Positions 12,618 to 27,500 of a DNA stretch of 64,000 nucleotides are shown one piece after another. The stretch comes from Parietaria judaica (Eukaryota; Streptophyta; Magnoliopsida; Rosales; Urticaceae): the NCBI GenBank assembly GCA_954871525.1, contig OX940863.1, positions 44,006,501 through 44,070,500 on the forward strand, in the 5' to 3' direction. The notes under the pieces are model-generated. The model was not told the origin of the DNA, searched no databases, and was given only the letters and a program-made list of their open reading frames with translations. Position 1 is the first letter of the stretch, and each line of letters begins with the position of its first letter. Both the position numbers and the translations under genes were made by a program.

Positions 12618-15084
12618 TTTGGCATTAAAAGTTTTTGGAGCTATCTTTAAACCCAGTTTCAACAATTAGTGCGTGCTCCAAAAAAAAACTAAGTCTTTTT
12701 CCCATTTTACGCGAAAGAACCCTAATTAAACGATATTTTAAACAAAAAATGAACTTCCAAATGCTAAACAATGTGTAATTGTATCACATTTACTTATTTT
12801 AATCCCTAAATAGCAAAGCACTATCTCGTAGTTTCTATATGAAGCCATTAATGGGTTAAAATCTTTACCGAAAAGTGTTAAAAATTTGTTTTCTTGCGAG
12901 AGCAAATACGATCCGTTCTTGACGAAATTTGAGTTGCTAGACTTTCGTTAGGGTGGTATTGTTGTAAATTGGTTTAGTTTTGGCATTAAATTTTTTTGAA
13001 GCTCTCTTTAAACTCAGTTTCAACAATTAATGCGTGCTCCAAAAAAAACTGAGTCTTTTTCCCATTTTACGCGAAAGAACCCTTATTAAACGAATTTTTA
13101 AACAAAAATTGAACTTCCTAATGATAAATAATGTGTAATTGTATCACATTTACTTATTTTAATCCCTAAATAGCGAAGCACTATCTCGTAGTTTCTATAT
13201 GAAGCCGTTAATGGGTTAAAATCTTTACCGAAAAGTGTTAAAAATTGGTTTTCCTGCGAGAGAAAATACAATCCGTTCTAGACGAAATTTGAGTTGCTAG
13301 ACCTTCATTAGGGTGGTATTGTTATAAATTGGTTTAGTTTTGGCATTAAAAGTTTTTGGAGCTATCTTAAAACCCAGTTTCAACAATTAGTGTGTGCTCC
13401 CAAAACAACTGAGTCTTTTTCCCATTTTACGCGAAAGAACCCTAATTAAACGATATTTTAAACAAAAAATTAACTTCCAAATGCTAAACAATGTGTAATT
13501 GTATCACATTTACTTATTTTAATCCCTAAATAGCAAAGCACTATCTCGTAGTTTCTTTATGAAGCCGTTAATGGGTTAAAATCTTTACCCAAAAGTGTTA
13601 AAAATTGGTTTTCTTGCGAGAGCAAATACGATCCGTTCTTGACGAAATTTGAGTTGCTAGACTTTCGTTAGGGTGGTATTGTTGTAAATTGGTTTAGTTT
13701 TGGCATTAAATTTTTTTGAAGCTCTCTTTAAACTCAGTTTCAACAATTTATGCGTGCTCCAAAAAAAACTGAGTCTTTTTCCCATTTTACGCGAAAGAAC
13801 CCTTATTAAACGAATTTTTAAACAAAAATTGAACTTCCTAATGCTAAATAATGTGTAATTGTATCACATTTACTTATTTTAATCCCTAAATAGCGAAGCA
13901 CTATCTCGTAGTTTCTATATGAAGCCGTTAATGGGTTAAAATCTTTACCGAAAAGTGTTAAAAATTGGTTTTCTTGCGAGAGAAAATACGATCCGTTCTA
14001 GACGAAATTTGAGTTGCTAGACCTTCATTTGGGTGGTATTGTTATAAATTGGTTTAGTTTTGGCATTAAAAGTTTTTGGAGCTATCTTTAAACCCAGTTT
14101 CAACAATTAGTGCGTGCTCCAAAAAAAACCGAGTCTTTTTCCCATTTTACGCGAAAGAACCCTAATTAAACGATATTTTAAACAAAAAATGAACTTCCAA
14201 ATGCTAAACATTGTGTAATTGTATCACATTTACTTATTTTAATCCCTAAATAGCAAAGCACTATCTCGTAGTTTCTTTATGAAGCCGTTAATGGGTTAAA
14301 ATCTTTACCGAAAAGTGTTAAAAATTGGTTTTCTTGCGAGAGCAAATACGATCCGTTCTTGACGAAATTTGAGTTGCTAGACTTTCGTTAGGGTGGTATT
14401 GTTGTAAATTGGTTTAGTTTTGGCATTAAATTTTTTTGAAGCTCTCTTTAAACTCAGTTTCAACAATTAATGCGTGCTCCAAAAAAAACTGAGTCTTTTT
14501 CCCATTTTACGCGAAAGAACCCTTATTAAACGAATTTTTAAACAAAAATTGAACTTCCTAATGCTAAATAATATGTAATTGTATCACATTTACTTATTTT
14601 AATCCCTAAATAGCGAAGCACTATCTCGTAGTTTCTATATGAAGCCGTTAATGGGTTAAAATCTTTACCGAAAAGTGTTAAAAATTGGTTTTCTTGCGAG
14701 AGAAAATACGATCCGTTCTAGACGAAATTTGAGTTCCTAGACCTTCGTTAGGGTGGTATTGTTATAAATTGGTTTAGTTTTGGCATTAAAAGTTTTTGGA
14801 GCTATCTTTAAACCCAGTTTCAACAATTAGTGCGTGCTCCAAAAAAAACCGAGTCTTTTTCCCATTTTACGCGAAAGAACCCTAATAAAACTATATTTTA
14901 AACAAAAAATGAACTTCCAAATGCTAAACAATGTGTAATTGTATCACATTTACTTATTTTAATCCCTAAATAGCAAAGCACTATCTCGTAGTTTCTATAT
15001 GAAGCCGTTAATGGGTTAAAATCTTTACCGAAAAGTGTTAAAAATTGGTTTTCTTGCGAGAGAAAATACGATCCGTTCTAGACG

Positions 15085-16524
15085 AAATTTGAGTTGCTAG
15101 ACCTTCGTTAGGGTGGTATTGTTATAAATTGGTTTAGTTTTGGCATTAAAAGTTTTTGGAGCTATCTTTAAACCCAGTTTCAACAATTAGTGCGTGCTCC
15201 AAAAAAAACCGAGTCTTTTTCCCATTTTACGCGAAAGAACCCTAATAAAACTATATTTTAAACAAAAAATGGACTTCCAAATGCTAAAAAATGTGTAATT
15301 GTATCAAATTTACTTATTTTAATCCCTAAATAGCAAAGCACTATCTCGTAGTTTCTATATGAAGCCGTTAATGGGTTAAAATCTTTACCGAAAAGTGTTA
15401 AAAATTGGTTTTCTTGCGAAAGAAAATACGATCCGTTCTTGACGAAATTTGAGTTGCTAGACTTTCGTTAGGGTGGTATTGTTGTAAATTGGTTTAGTTT
15501 TGGCATTAAATTTTTTTGAAGCTCTCTTTAAACTCAGTTTCAACAATTAATGCGTGCTCCAAAAAAAACCGAGTCTTTTTCCCATTTTACGCGAAAGAAC
15601 CCTTATTAAACGAATTTTTAAACAAAAATTGAACTTCCTAATGCTAAATAATGTGTAATTGTATCACATTTACTTATTTTAATCCCTAAATAGCGAAGCA
15701 CTATCTCGTAGTTTCTATATGAAGCCATTAATGGGTTAAAATCTTTACCGAAAAGTGTTAAAAATTGGTTTTCTTGCGAGAGAAAATACGATCCGTTCTA
15801 GACAAAATTTGAGTTGCTAGACCTTCGTTAGGGTGGTATTGTTATAAATTGGTTTAGTTTTGGCATTAAAAGTTTTTGGAGCTATCTTTAAACCCAGTTT
15901 CAACAATTAGTGCGTGCTCCAAAAAAAACCGAGTCTTTTTCCCATTTTACGCGAAAGAACCCTAATAAAACTATATTTTAAACAAAAAATGGACTTCCAA
16001 ATGCTAAAAAATGTGTAATTGTATCAAATTTACTTATTTTAATCCCTAAATAGCAAAGCACTATCTCGTAGTTTCTATATGAAGCCGTTAATGGGTTAAA
16101 ATCTTTACCGAAAAGTGTTAAAAATTGGTTTTCTTGCGAAAGAAAATACGATCCGTTCTTGACGAAATTTGAGTTGCTAGACTTTCGTTAGGGTGGTATT
16201 GTTGTAAATTGGTTTAGTTTTGGCATTAAATTTTTTTGAAGCTCTCTTTAAACTCAGTTTCAACAATTAATGCGTGCTCCAAAAAAAACCGAGTCTTTTT
16301 CCCATTTTACGCGAAAGAACCCTTATTAAACGAATTTTTAAACAAAAATTGAACTTCCTAATGCTAAATAATGTGTAATTGTATCACATTTACTTATTTT
16401 AATCCCTAAATAGCGAAGCACTATCTCGTAGTTTCTATATGAAGCCATTAATGGGTTAAAATCTTTACCGAAAAGTGTTAAAAATTGGTTTTCTTGCGAG
16501 AGAAAATACGATCCGTTCTAGACA
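15085..16524. repeat. Exact 720-bp A-B dimer duplication
   Basis: Two successive 720-bp units read identically line by line, including rare changes shared by both: ATGGACTT with AAAAAATG, GTATCAAATT, TTGCGAAAGAAAAT, GAAGCCATTA and GACAAAATTT. The left limit is set by a G/A difference near 15084/15804. The right limit is where GGACTT gives way to TAACTT near 16711. Confidence 0.88.
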
Positions 16525-16578
16525 AAATTTGAGTTGCTAGACCTTCGTTAGGGTGGTATTGTTATAAATTGGTTTAGT

Positions 16579-19500
16579 TTTGGCATTAAAAGTTTTTGGA
16601 GCTATCTTTAAACCCAGTTTCAACAATTAGTGCGTGCTCCAAAAAAAACCGAGTCTTTTTCCCATTTTACGCGAAAGAACCCTAATAAAACTATATTTTA
16701 AACAAAAAATTAACTTCCAAATGCTAAACAATGCGTAATTGTATCACATTTACCTATTTTAATCCCTAAATAGCAAAGCACTATCTCGTAGTTTCTATAT
16801 GAAGCCGTTAATGGGTTAAAATCTTTACCGAAAAGTGTTAAAAATTGGTTTTCTTGCGAGAGAAAATACGATCCGTTCTAGACGAAATTTGAGTTGCTAG
16901 ACCTTCGTTAGGGTGGTATTGTTATAAATTGGTTTAGTTTTGGCATTAAAAGTTTTTGGAGCTATCTTTAAACCCAGTTTCAACAATTAGTGCGTGCTCC
17001 AAAAAAAACCGAGTCTTTTTCCCATTTTACGCGAAAGAACCCTAATAAAACTATATTTTAAACAAAAAATGAACTTCCAAATGCTAAACAATGTGTAATT
17101 GTATCACATTTACTTATTTTAATCCCTAAATAGCAAAGCACTACCTCGTAGTTTCTATATGAAGCCGTTAATGGGTTAAAATCTTTACCGAAAAGTGTTA
17201 AAAATTTGTTTTCTTGCGAGAGCAAATACGATCCGTTCTTGACGAAATTTGAGTTGCTAGACTTTCGTTAGGGTGGTATTGTTGTAAATTGGTTTAGTTT
17301 TGGCATTAAATTTTTTTGAAGCTCTCTTTAAACTCAGTTTCAACAATTAATGCGTGCTCCAAAAAAAACTGAGTCTTTTTCCCATTTTACGCGAAAGAAC
17401 CCTTATTAAACGAATTTTTAAACAAAAATTGAACTTCCTAATGCTAAATAATGTGTAATTGTATCACATTTACTTATTTTAATCCCTAAATAGCGAAGCA
17501 CTATCTCGTAGTTTCTATATGAAGCCATTAATGGGTTAAAATCTTTACCGAAAAGTGTTAAAAATTGGTTTTCTTGCGAGAGAAAATACGATCCGTTCTA
17601 GACAAAATTTGAGTTGCTAGACCTTCGTTAGGGTGGTATTGTTATAAATTGGTTTAGTTTTGGCATTAAAAGTTTTTGGAGCTATCTTTAAACCCAGTTT
17701 CAACAATTAGTGCGTGCTCCAAAAAAAACCGAGTCTTTTTCCCATTTTACGCGAAAGAACCCTAATAAAACTATATTTTAAACAAAAAATTAACTTCCAA
17801 ATGCTAAACAATGCGTAATTGTATCACATTTACCTATTTTAATCCCTAAATAGCAAAGCACTATCTCGTAGTTTCTATATGAAGCCGTTAATGGGTTAAA
17901 ATCTTTACCGAAAAGTGTTAAAAATTGGTTTTCTTGCGAGAGAAAATACGATCCGTTCTAGACGAAATTTGAGTTGCTAGACCTTCGTTAGGGTAGTATT
18001 GTTATAAACTGGTTTAGTTTTGGCATTAAAAGTTTTTGGAGCTATCTTTAAACCCAGTTTCAACAATTAGTGCGTGCTCCAAAAAAAACCGAGTCTTTTT
18101 CCCATTTTACGCGAAAGAACCCTAATAAAACTATATTTTAAACAAAAAATGAACTTCCAAATGCTAAACAATGTGTAATTGTATCACATTTACTTATTTT
18201 AATCCCTAAATAGCAAAGCACTACCTCGTAGTTTCTATATGAAGCCGTTAATGGGTTAAAATCTTTACCGAAAAGTGTTAAAAATTTGTTTTCTTGCGAG
18301 AGCAAATACGATCCGTTCTTGACGAAATTTGAGTTGCTAGACTTTCGTTAGGGTGGTATTGTTGTAAATTGGTTTAGTTTTGGCATTAAATTTTTTTGAA
18401 GCTCTCTTTAAACTCAGTTTCAACAATTAATGCGTGCTCCAAAAAAAACTGAGTCTTTTTCCCATTTTACGCGAAAGAACCCTTATTAAACGAATTTTTA
18501 AACAAAAATTGAACTTCCTAATGCTAAATAATGTGTAATTGTATCACATTTACTTATTTTAATCCCTAAATAGCGAAGCACTATCTCGTAGTTTCTATAT
18601 GAAGCCATTAATGGGTTAAAATCTTTACCGAAAAGTGTTAAAAATTGGTTTTCTTGCGAGAGAAAATACGATCCGTTATAGACAAAATTTGAGTTGCTAG
18701 ACCTTCGTTAGGGTGGTATTGTTATAAATTGGTTTAGTTTTGGCATTAAAAGTTTTTGGAGCTATCTTTAAACCCAGTTTCAACAATTAGTGCGTGCTCC
18801 AAAAAAAACCGAGTCTTTTTCCCATTTTACGCGAAAGAACCCTAATAAAACTATATTTTAAACAAAAAATTAACTTCCAAATGCTAAACAATGCGTAATT
18901 GTATCACATTTACCTATTTTAATCCCTAAATAGCAAAGCACTATCTCGTAGTTTCTATATGAAGCCGTTAATGGGTTAAAATCTTTACCGAAAAGTGTTA
19001 AAAATTGGTTTTCTTGCGAGAGAAAATACGATCCGTTCTAGACGAAATTTGAGTTGCTAGACCTTCGTTAGGGTGGTATTGTTATAAATTGGTTTAGTTT
19101 TGGCATTAAAAGTTTTTGGAGCTATCTTTAAACCCAGTTTCAACAATTAGTGCGTGCTCCAAAAAAAACCGAGTCTTTTTCCCATTTTACGCGAAAGAAC
19201 CCTAATAAAACTATATTTTAAACAAAAAATGAACTTCCAAATGCTAAACAATGTGTAATTGTATCACATTTACTTATTTTAATCCCTAAATAGCAAAGCA
19301 CTACCTCGTAGTTTCTATATGAAGCCGTTAATGGGTTAAAATCTTTACCGAAAAGTGTTAAAAATTTGTTTTCTTGCGAGAGCAAATACGATCCGTTCTT
19401 GACGAAATTTGAGTTGCTAGACTTTCGTTAGGGTGGTATTGTTGTAAATTGGTTTAGTTTTGGCATTAAATTTTTTTGAAGCTCTCTTTAAACTCAGTTT

Positions 19501-19818
19501 CAACAATTAATGCGTGCTCCAAAAAAAACTGAGTCTTTTTCCCATTTTACGCGAAAGAACCCTTATTAAACGAATTTTTAAACAAAAATTGAACTTCCTA
19601 ATGCTAAATAATATGTAATTGTATCACATTTACTTATTTTAATCCCTAAATAGCGAAGCACTATCTCGTAGTTTCTATATGAAGCCGTTAATGGGTTAAA
19701 ATCTTTACCGAAAAGTGTTAAAAATTGGTTTTCTTGCGATAGAAAATACGATCCGTTCTAGACGAAATTTGAGTTGCTAGACCTTCGTTAGGGTGGTATT
19801 GTTATAAATTGGTTTAGT
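16579..19818. repeat. A-A-B trimer higher-order repeat, 1080 bp, three copies
   Basis: Unit starts are 16579, 17659 and 18739. The first monomer has TTAACTTCC, AATGCGTAATT and TTTACCTATT; the second has CACTACCTCG; the third is B-type. The markers repeat at 1080 bp (16753, 17833, 18913; 17141, 18221, 19301). The B monomer has GAAGCCATTA in copies 1 and 2 but GAAGCCGTTA and AATATG in copy 3, so the third copy joins onto the next HOR type. Confidence 0.88.
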
Positions 19819-22800
19819 TTTGGCATTAAAAGTTTTTGGAGCTATCTTTAAACCCAGTTTCAACAATTAGTGCGTGCTCCAAAAAAAAACCGAGTCTTTT
19901 TCCCATTTTACGCGAAAGAACCCTAATAAAACTATATTTTAAACAAAAAATGAACTTCCAAATGCTAAACAATGTGTAATTGTATCACATTTACTTATTT
20001 TAATCCCTAAATAGCAAAGCACTATCTCGTAGTTTCTATATGAAGCCGTTAATGGGTTAAAATCTTTACCGAAAAGTGTTAAAAATTGGTTTTCTTGCGA
20101 GAGAAAATACGATCCGTTCTAGACGAAATTTGAGTTGCTAGACCTTCGTTAGGGTGGTATTGTTATAAATTGGTTTAGTTTTGGCATTAAAAGTTTTTGG
20201 AGCTATCTTTAAACCCAGTTTCAACAATTAGTGCGTGCTCCAAAAAAAACCGAGTCTTTTTCCCATTTTACGCGAAAGAACCCTAATAAAACTATATTTT
20301 AAACAAAAAATGGACTTCCAAATGCTAAAAAATGTGTAATTGTATCAAATTTACTTATTTTAATCCCTAAATAGCAAAGCACTATCTCGTAGTTTCTATA
20401 TGAAGCCGTTAATGGGTTAAAATCTTTACCGAAAAGTGTTAAAAATTGGTTTTCTTGCGAAAGAAAATACGATCCGTTCTTGACGAAATTTGAGTTGCTA
20501 GACTTTCGTTAGGGTGGTATTGTTGTAAATTGGTTTAGTTTTGGCATTAAATTTTTTTGAAGCTCTCTTTAAACTCAGTTTCAACAATTAATGCGTGCTC
20601 CAAAAAAAACTGAGTCTTTTTCCCATTTTACGCGAAAGAACCCTTATTAAACGAATTTTTAAACAAAAATTGAACTTCCTAATGCTAAATAATATGTAAT
20701 TGTATCACATTTACTTATTTTAATCCCTAAATAGCGAAGCACTATCTCGTAGTTTCTATATGAAGCCGTTAATGGGTTAAAATCTTTACCGAAAAGTGTT
20801 AAAAATTGGTTTTCTTGCGATAGAAAATACGATCCGTTCTAGACGAAATTTGAGTTGCTAGACCTTCGTTAGGGTGGTATTGTTATAAATTGGTTTAGTT
20901 TTGGCATTAAAAGTTTTTGGAGCTATCTTTAAACCCAGTTTCAACAATTAGTGCGTGCTCCAAAAAAAAACCGAGTCTTTTTCCCATTTTACGCGAAAGA
21001 ACCCTAATAAAACTATATTTTAAACAAAAAATGAACTTCCAAATGCTAAACAATGTGTAATTGTATCACATTTACTTATTTTAATCCCTAAATAGCAAAG
21101 CACTATCTCGTAGTTTCTATATGAAGCCGTTAATGGGTTAAAATCTTTACCGAAAAGTGTTAAAAATTGGTTTTCTTGCGAGAGAAAATACGATCCGTTC
21201 TAGACGAAATTTGAGTTGCTAGACCTTCGTTAGGGTGGTATTGTTATAAATTGGTTTAGTTTTGGCATTAAAAGTTTTTGGAGCTATCTTTAAACCCAGT
21301 TTCAACAATTAGTGCGTGCTCCAAAAAAAACCGAGTCTTTTTCCCATTTTACGCGAAAGAACCCTAATAAAACTATATTTTAAACAAAAAATGGACTTCC
21401 AAATGCTAAAAAATGTGTAATTGTATCAAATTTACTTATTTTAATTCCTAAATAGCAAAGCACTATCTCGTAGTTTCTATATGAAGCCGTTAATGGGTTA
21501 AAATCTTTACCGAAAAGTGTTAAAAATTGGTTTTCTTGCGAGAGAAAATACGATCCGTTCTAGACGAAATTTGAGTTGCTAGACCTTCGTTAGGGTGGTA
21601 TTGTTATAAATTGGTTTAGTTTTGGCATTAAAAGTTTTTGGAGCTATCTTTAAACCCAGTTTCAACAATTAGTGCGTGCTCCAAAAAAAACCGAGTCTTT
21701 TTCCCATTTTACGCGAAAGAACCCTAATAAAACTATATTTTAAACAAAAAATGGACTTCCAAATGCTAAAAAATGTGTAATTGTATCAAATTTACTTATT
21801 TTAATCCCTAAATAGCAAAGCACTATCTCGTAGTTTCTATATGAAGCCGTTAATGGGTTAAAATCTTTACCGAAAAGTGTTAAAAATTGGTTTTCTTGCG
21901 AAAGAAAATACGATCCGTTCTTGACGAAATTTGAGTTGCTAGACTTTCGTTAGGGTGGTATTGTTGTAAATTGGTTTAGTTTTGGCATTAAATTTTTTTG
22001 AAGCTCTCTTTAAACTCAGTTTCAACAATTAATGCGTGCTCCAAAAAAAACTGAGTCTTTTTCCCATTTTACGCGAAAGAACCCTTATTAAACGAATTTT
22101 TAAACAAAAATTGAACTTCCTAATGCTAAATAATATGTAATTGTATCACATTTACTTATTTTAATCCCTAAATAGCGAAGCACTATCTCGTAGTTTCTAT
22201 ATGAAGCCGTTAATGGGTTAAAATCTTTACCGAAAAGTGTTAAAAATTGGTTTTCTTGCGATAGAAAATACGATCCGTTCTAGACGAAATTTGAGTTGCT
22301 AGACCTTCGTTAGGGTGGTATTGTTATAAATTGGTTTAGTTTTGGCATTAAAAGTTTTTGGAGCTATCTTTAAACCCAGTTTCAACAATTAGTGCGTGCT
22401 CCAAAAAAAAACCGAGTCTTTTTCCCATTTTACGCGAAAGAACCCTAATAAAACTATATTTTAAACAAAAAATGAACTTCCAAATGCTAAACAATGTGTA
22501 ATTGTATCACATTTACTTATTTTAATCCCTAAATAGCAAAGCACTATCTCGTAGTTTCTATATGAAGCCGTTAATGGGTTAAAATCTTTACCGAAAAGTG
22601 TTAAAAATTGGTTTTCTTGCGAGAGAAAATACGATCCGTTCTAGACGAAATTTGAGTTGCTAGACCTTCGTTAGGGTGGTATTGTTATAAATTGGTTTAG
22701 TTTTGGCATTAAAAGTTTTTGGAGCTATCTTTAAACCCAGTTTCAACAATTAGTGCGTGCTCCAAAAAAAACCGAGTCTTTTTCCCATTTTACGCGAAAG

Positions 22801-23061
22801 AACCCTAATAAAACTATATTTTAAACAAAAAATGGACTTCCAAATGCTAAAAAATGTGTAATTGTATCAAATTTACTTATTTTAATCCCTAAATAGCAAA
22901 GCACTATCTCGTAGTTTCTATATGAAGCCGTTAATGGGTTAAAATCTTTACCGAAAAGTGTTAAAAATTGGTTTTCTTGCGAAAGAAAATACGATCCGTT
23001 CTTGACGAAATTTGAGTTGCTAGACTTTCGTTAGGGTGGTATTGTTGTAAATTGGTTTAGT
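19459..23061. repeat. B-A-A trimer higher-order repeat, 1081 bp, with one extra monomer
   Basis: The unit is a B monomer with AATATGTAA and TTGCGATAGAAAAT, an A monomer with a nine-A run before CCGAG, and an A monomer with ATGGACTT and GTATCAAATT. Units start at 19459, 20540 and 21981. GCGATAG recurs at 19738, 20818 and 22259. The 1441-bp step arises because the third monomer is repeated (21261 and 21621) in the second unit. Confidence 0.85.
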
Positions 23062-24501
23062 TTTGGCATTAAATTTTTTTGAAGCTCTCTTTAAACTCAG
23101 TTTCAACAATTAATGCGTGCTCCAAAAAAAACTGAGTCTTTTTCCCATTTTACGCGAAAGAACCCTTATTAAACGAATTTTTAAACAAAAATTGAACTTC
23201 CTAATGCTAAATAATGTGTAATTGTATCACATTTACTTATTTTAATCCCTAAATAGCGAAGCACTATCTCGTAGTTTCTATATGAAGCCGTTAATGGGTT
23301 AAAATCTTTACCGAAAAGTGTTAAAAATTGGTTTTCTTGCGAGAGAAAATACGATCCGTTCTAGAAAAAATTTGAGTTGCTAGACCTTCGTTAGGGTGGT
23401 ATTGTTATAAATTGGTTTAGTTTTGGCATTAAAAGTTTTTGGAGCTATCTTTAAACCCAGTTTCAACAATTAGTGCGTGCTCCAAAAAAAACCGAGTCTT
23501 TTTCCCATTTTACGCGAAAGAACCCTAATAAAACTATATTTTAAACAAAAAATGAACTTCCAAATGCTAAACAATGCGTAATTGTATCACATTTACTTAT
23601 TTTAATCCCTAAATAGCAAAGCACTATCTCGTAGTTTCTATATGAAGCCGTTAATGGGTTAAAATCTTTACCGAAAAGTGTTAAAAATTGGTTTTCTTGC
23701 GAGAGAAAATACGATCCGTTCTAGACAAAATTTGAGTTGCTAGACCTTCGTTAGGGTGGTATTGTTATAAATTGGTTTAGTTTTGGCATTAAAAGTTTTT
23801 AGAGCTATCTTTAAACCCAGTTTCAACAATTAGTGCGTGCTCCAAAAAAAACCGAGTCTTTTTCCCATTTTACGCGAAAGAACCCTAATAAAACTATATT
23901 TTAAACAAAAAATGAACTTCCAAATGCTAAACAATGTGTAATTGTATCACATTTACTTATTTTAATCCCTAAATAGCAAAGCACTATCTCGTAGTTTCTA
24001 TATGAAGCCGTTAATGGGTTAAAATCTTTACCGAAAAGTGTTAAAAATTTGTTTTCTTGCGAGAGCAAATACGATCCGTTCTTGACGAAATTTGAGTTGC
24101 TAGACTTTCGTTAGGGTGGTATTGTTGTAAATTGGTTTAGTTTTGGCATTAAATTTTTTTGAAGCTCTCTTTAAACTCAGTTTCAACAATTAATGCGTGC
24201 TCCAAAAAAAACTGAGTCTTTTTCCCATTTTACGCGAAAGAACCCTTATTAAACGAATTTTTAAACAAAAATTGAACTTCCTAATGCTAAATAATATGTA
24301 ATTGTATCACATTTACTTATTTTAATCCCTAAATAGCGAAGCACTATCTCGTAGTTTCTATATGAAGCCGTTGATGGGTTAAAATCTTTACCGAAAAGTG
24401 TTAAAAATTGGTTTTCTTGCGAGAGAAAATACGATCCGTTCTAGACGAAATTTGAGTTGCTAGACCTTCGTTAGGGTGGTATTGTTATAAATTGGTTTAG
24501 T

Positions 24502-27500
24502 TTTGGCATTAAAAGTTTTTGGAGCTATCTTTAAACCCAGTTTCAACAATTAGTGCGTGCTCCAAAAAAAACCGAGTCTTTTTCCCATTTTACGCGAAAG
24601 AACCCTAATAAAACTATATTTTAAACAAAAAATGGACTTCCAAATGCTAAACAATGTGTAATTGTATCACATTTACTTATTTTAATCCCTAAATAGCAAA
24701 GCACTATCTCGTAGTTTCTATATGAAGCCGTTAATAGGTTAAAATCTTTACCGAAAAGTGTTAAAAATTGGTTTTCTTGCGAGAGAAAATACGATCCGTT
24801 CTAGACGAAATTTGAGTTGCTAGACCTTCGTTAGGGTGGTATTGTTATAAATTGGTTTAGTTTTGGCATTAAAAGTTTTTGGAGCTATCTTTAAACCCAG
24901 TTTCAACAATTAGTGCGTGCTCCAAAAAAAACCGAGTCTTTTTCCCATTTTACGCGAAAGAACCCTAATAAAACTATATTTTAAACAAAAAATGGACTTC
25001 CAAATGCTAAAAAATGTGTAATTGTATCACATTTACTTATTTTAATCCCTAAATAGCAAAGCACTATCTCGTAGTTTCTATATGAAGCCGTTAATGGGTT
25101 AAAATCTTTACCGAAAAGTGTTAAAAATTGGTTTTCTTGCGAGAGAAAATACGATCCGTTCTAGACAAAATTTGAGTTGCTAGACCTTCGTTAGGGTGGT
25201 ATTGTTATAAATTGGTTTAGTTTTGGCATTAAAAGTTTTTGGAGCTATCTTTAAACCCAGTTTCAACAATTAGTGCGTGCTCCAAAAAAAACCGAGTCTT
25301 TTTCCCATTTTACGCGAAAGAACCCTAATAAAACTATATTTTAAACAAAAAATGGACTTCCAAATGCTAAAAAGTGTGTAATTGTATCACATTTACTTAT
25401 TTTAATCCCTAAATAGCAAAGCACTATCTCGTAGTTTCTATATGAAGCCGTTAATGGGTTAAAATCTTTACCGAAAAGTGTTAAAAATTGGTTTTCTTGC
25501 GAGAGAAAATACGATCCGTTCTAGACAAAATTTGAGTTGCTAGACCTTCGTTAGGGTGGTATTGTTATAAATTGGTTTAGTTTTGGCATTAAAAGTTTTT
25601 GGAGCTATCTTTAAACCCAGTTTCAATAATTAGTGCGTGCTCCAAAAAAAACCGAGTCTTTTTCCCATTTTACGCGAAAGAACCCTAATAAAACTATATT
25701 TTAAACAAAAAATGGACTTCCAAATGCTAAACAATGTGTAATTGTATCACATTTACTTATTTTAATCCCTAAATAGCAAAGCACTATCTCGTAGTTTCTA
25801 TATGAAGCCGTTAATAGGTTAAAATCTTTACCGAAAAGTGTTAAAAATTGGTTTTCTTGCGAGAGAAAATACGATCCGTTCTAGACGAAATTTGAGTTGC
25901 TAGACCTTCGTTAGGGTGGTATTGTTATAAATTGGTTTAGTTTTGGCATTAAAAGTTTTTGGAGCTATCTTTAAACCCAGTTTCAACAATTAGTGCGTGC
26001 TCCAAAAAAAACCGAGTCTTTTTCCCATTTTACGCGAAAGAACCCTAATAAAACTATATTTTAAACAAAAAATGGACTTCCAAATGCTAAAAAATGTGTA
26101 ATTGTATCACATTTACTTATTTTAATCCCTAAATAGCAAAGCACTATCTCGTAGTTTCTATATGAAGCCGTTAATGGGTTAAAATCTTTACCGAAAAGTG
26201 TTAAAAATTGGTTTTCTTGCGAGAGAAAATACGATCCGTTCTAGACAAAATTTGAGTTGCTAGACCTTCGTTAGGGTGGTATTGTTATAAATTGGTTTAG
26301 TTTTGGCATTAAAAGTTTTTGGAGCTATCTTTAAACCCAGTTTCAACAATTAGTGCGTGCTCCAAAAAAAACCGAGTCTTTTTCCCATTTTACGCGAAAG
26401 AACCCTAATAAAACTATATTTTAAACAAAAAATGGACTTCCAAATGCTAAAAAATGTGTAATTGTATCACATTTACTTATTTTAATCCCTAAATAGCAAA
26501 GCACTATCTCGTAGTTTCTATATGAAGCCGTTAATGGGTTAAAATCTTTACCGAAAAGTGTTAAAAATTGGTTTTCTTGCGAGAGAAAATACGATCCGTT
26601 CTAGACAAAATTTGAGTTGCTAGACCTTCGTTAGGGTGGTATTGTTATAAATTGGTTTAGTTTTGGCATTAAAAGTTTTTGGAGCTATCTTTAAACCCAG
26701 TTTCAACAATTAGTGCGTGCTCCAAAAAAAACCGAGTCTTTTTCCCATTTTACGCGAAAGAACCCTAATAAAACTATATTTTAAACAAAAAATGGACTTC
26801 CAAATGCTAAAAAGTGTGTAATTGTATCACATTTACTTATTTTAATCCCTAAATAGCAAAGCACTATCTCGTAGTTTCTATATGAAGCCGTTAATGGGTT
26901 AAAATCTTTACCGAAAAGTGTTAAAAATTGGTTTTCTTGCGAGAGAAAATACGATCCGTTCTAGACAAAATTTGAGTTGCTAGACCTTCGTTAGGGTGGT
27001 ATTGTTATAAATTGGTTTAGTTTTGGCATTAAAAGTTTTTGGAGCTATCTTTAAACCCAGTTTCAATAATTAGTGCGTGCTCCAAAAAAAACCGAGTCTT
27101 TTTCCCATTTTACGCGAAAGAACCCTAATAAAACTATATTTTAAACAAAAAATGGACTTCCAAATGCTAAAAAATGTGTAATTGTATCACATTTACTTAT
27201 TTTAATCCCTAAATAGCAAAGCACTATCTCGTAGTTTCTATATGAAGCCGTTAATGGGTTAAAATCTTTACCGAAAAGTGTTAAAAATTGGTTTTCTTGC
27301 GAGAGAAAATACGATCCGTTCTAGACAAAATTTGAGTTGCTAGACCTTCGTTAGGGTGGTATTGTTATAAATTGGTTTAGTTTTGGCATTAAAAGTTTTT
27401 GGAGCTATCTTTAAACCCAGTTTCAATAATTAGTGCGTGCTCCAAAAAAAACCGAGTCTTTTTCCCATTTTACGCGAAAGAACCCTAATAAAACTATATT

